DNA of 64,000 nt, taken from Arcobacteraceae bacterium. GTDB lineage: Bacteria; Campylobacterota; Campylobacteria; Campylobacterales; Arcobacteraceae. The stretch spans positions 1-64,000 of the forward strand of contig JAIOSF010000027.1 in NCBI GenBank assembly GCA_021107755.1. Direction: 5' to 3'. Shown one piece after another: positions 63,679 to 64,000 of this stretch. Numbering within the stretch: the stretch's first letter is position 1; each line of letters begins with the position of its first letter. The translations under genes were made by a program, and so were the position numbers. Below the pieces are notes generated by a model. That model had not been told where the DNA came from, did no database searches, and saw only the letters and a list, made by a program, of their open reading frames with translations.

Positions 63679-64000
63679 TTAATCTTTTGGTAGTTTTATT
63701 AGAAAACAGGCACCTTTTTTTGTATTGGATAATTGTAAAATACCATTCATACTTTTTTCTATAATAAGTTTTGAGATATAAAGCCCTAAACCAGTTCCCT
63801 GAGATTTAAATTTTGTAGTAAAATAGGGATCAAATATTTTGTCAATATGTTCTTTGTTTATCCCTTTAGCATTGTCTTGGATAGATATACAGATGTTATT
63901 TTTACTTTCTTTTATTTTGATAGTAATCTCACCTTTTTCTATTTTGTGTTGTATTATTGCATCTCGTGAATTACTGATTATATTTATAAAAACTTGTTTA
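63679..64000 (-). CDS. sensor histidine kinase, C-terminal part (5' end outside window)
   Basis: The minus strand is open from the window edge to a TAA at 63679-63681. The product holds the ATPase domain of a histidine kinase: the N-box FINIISNSRDAI, the G1 box DNAKGI, and the G2 box GTGLGLYISK, then SMNGILQLSN and a LIKLPKD ending. The sensor, H-box and start lie to the right of the window. Its lid resembles those of the kinases at 54411 and 59343. Confidence 0.9.
   Translation of the reverse strand, partial: KQVFINIISNSRDAIIQHKIEKGEITIKIKESKNNICISIQDNAKGINKEHIDKIFDPYFTTKFKSQGTGLGLYISKLIIEKSMNGILQLSNTKKGACFLIKLPKD

Noticed and set aside
1-64000. CRISPR array
   Set aside because: I found no regularly spaced direct repeats of 20-40 bp and no cas genes; the repeats present are the LRR and ankyrin codons and the duplicated Cache unit.

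Overview
The window is a low-GC chromosomal segment that looks like a Campylobacterota genome, most likely from the Arcobacter group. The reasons are the strongly A/T-biased coding, a Campylobacterota-like 5S rRNA tail, short operon spacing with 1-20 nt overlaps, and gene content: kdsA-ribH-nusB-pyrF, ccoG, carboxynorspermidine dehydrogenase, and many histidine kinases with an IAHQWRQP-type H-box. The taxonomic call is inference from gene content; no rRNA comparison was possible.

Layout. 1-105: 3' part of a 5S rRNA. 136-10148: housekeeping genes (lnt, an HU gene, der, an MscS channel, a DMT exporter, a K+ channel, kdsA-ribH-nusB-pyrF). 10179-11745: tRNA-Ser(GCU) and a 1.5 kb islet bounded by a 19-bp repeat of the tRNA 3' end. 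The islet holds a relic integrase tail, a broken antitoxin gene, and an intact 48-aa antitoxin overlapping a Fic-domain gene. 11870-18993: a set of genes that can make and break down the compatible solute glucosylglycerate (phosphatase, glycerate kinase, GT81 synthase, GH13 phosphorylase, galU, pgi). 19072-27333: an accessory nitrogen-fixation region (nifB, nifV, a GNAT-like protein, a Rop-like protein, a small Cys-rich protein, an LRR protein) with a sigma-54-type promoter before nifV and a chemoreceptor gene inserted on the other strand. nifHDK are not in the window. 27354-31945: an apparent PhnD-like binding protein / histidine kinase / chemoreceptor operon with no transporter. 32157-39829: an ankyrin protein, selO between two paralogous CPWC thioredoxin-fold proteins, sixA, a Pmp3-like peptide and another histidine kinase. 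39868-47172: recQ coupled to hoxEFUYHW, a complete NAD-linked group 3d-type [NiFe]-hydrogenase with its protease. 47237-51165: a second HU gene, an HD-GYP protein and two poorly known genes. 51228-51405: a 178-bp MITE-like element. 51538-56630: a TRAP transporter with a nearby two-component pair. 56686-64000: polyamine enzyme, ccoG, a second two-component pair, htpX, a Y-family polymerase and the C-terminus of another histidine kinase.

How it fits together. The picture is a microaerobic, nitrogen-fixing, motile, osmoadapting bacterium. NifB and NifV make parts of the nitrogenase cofactor; Hox could recycle hydrogen made by nitrogenase into NADH; glucosylglycerate is a nitrogen-free osmolyte and its genes lie directly beside nif. 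Sensory genes (5 histidine kinases including the partial one, 2 response regulators, 2 chemoreceptors, 1 HD-GYP protein) are unusually dense. The least conventional pieces are the SBP-kinase-chemoreceptor operon, the nif accessory set, and the Fic islet.
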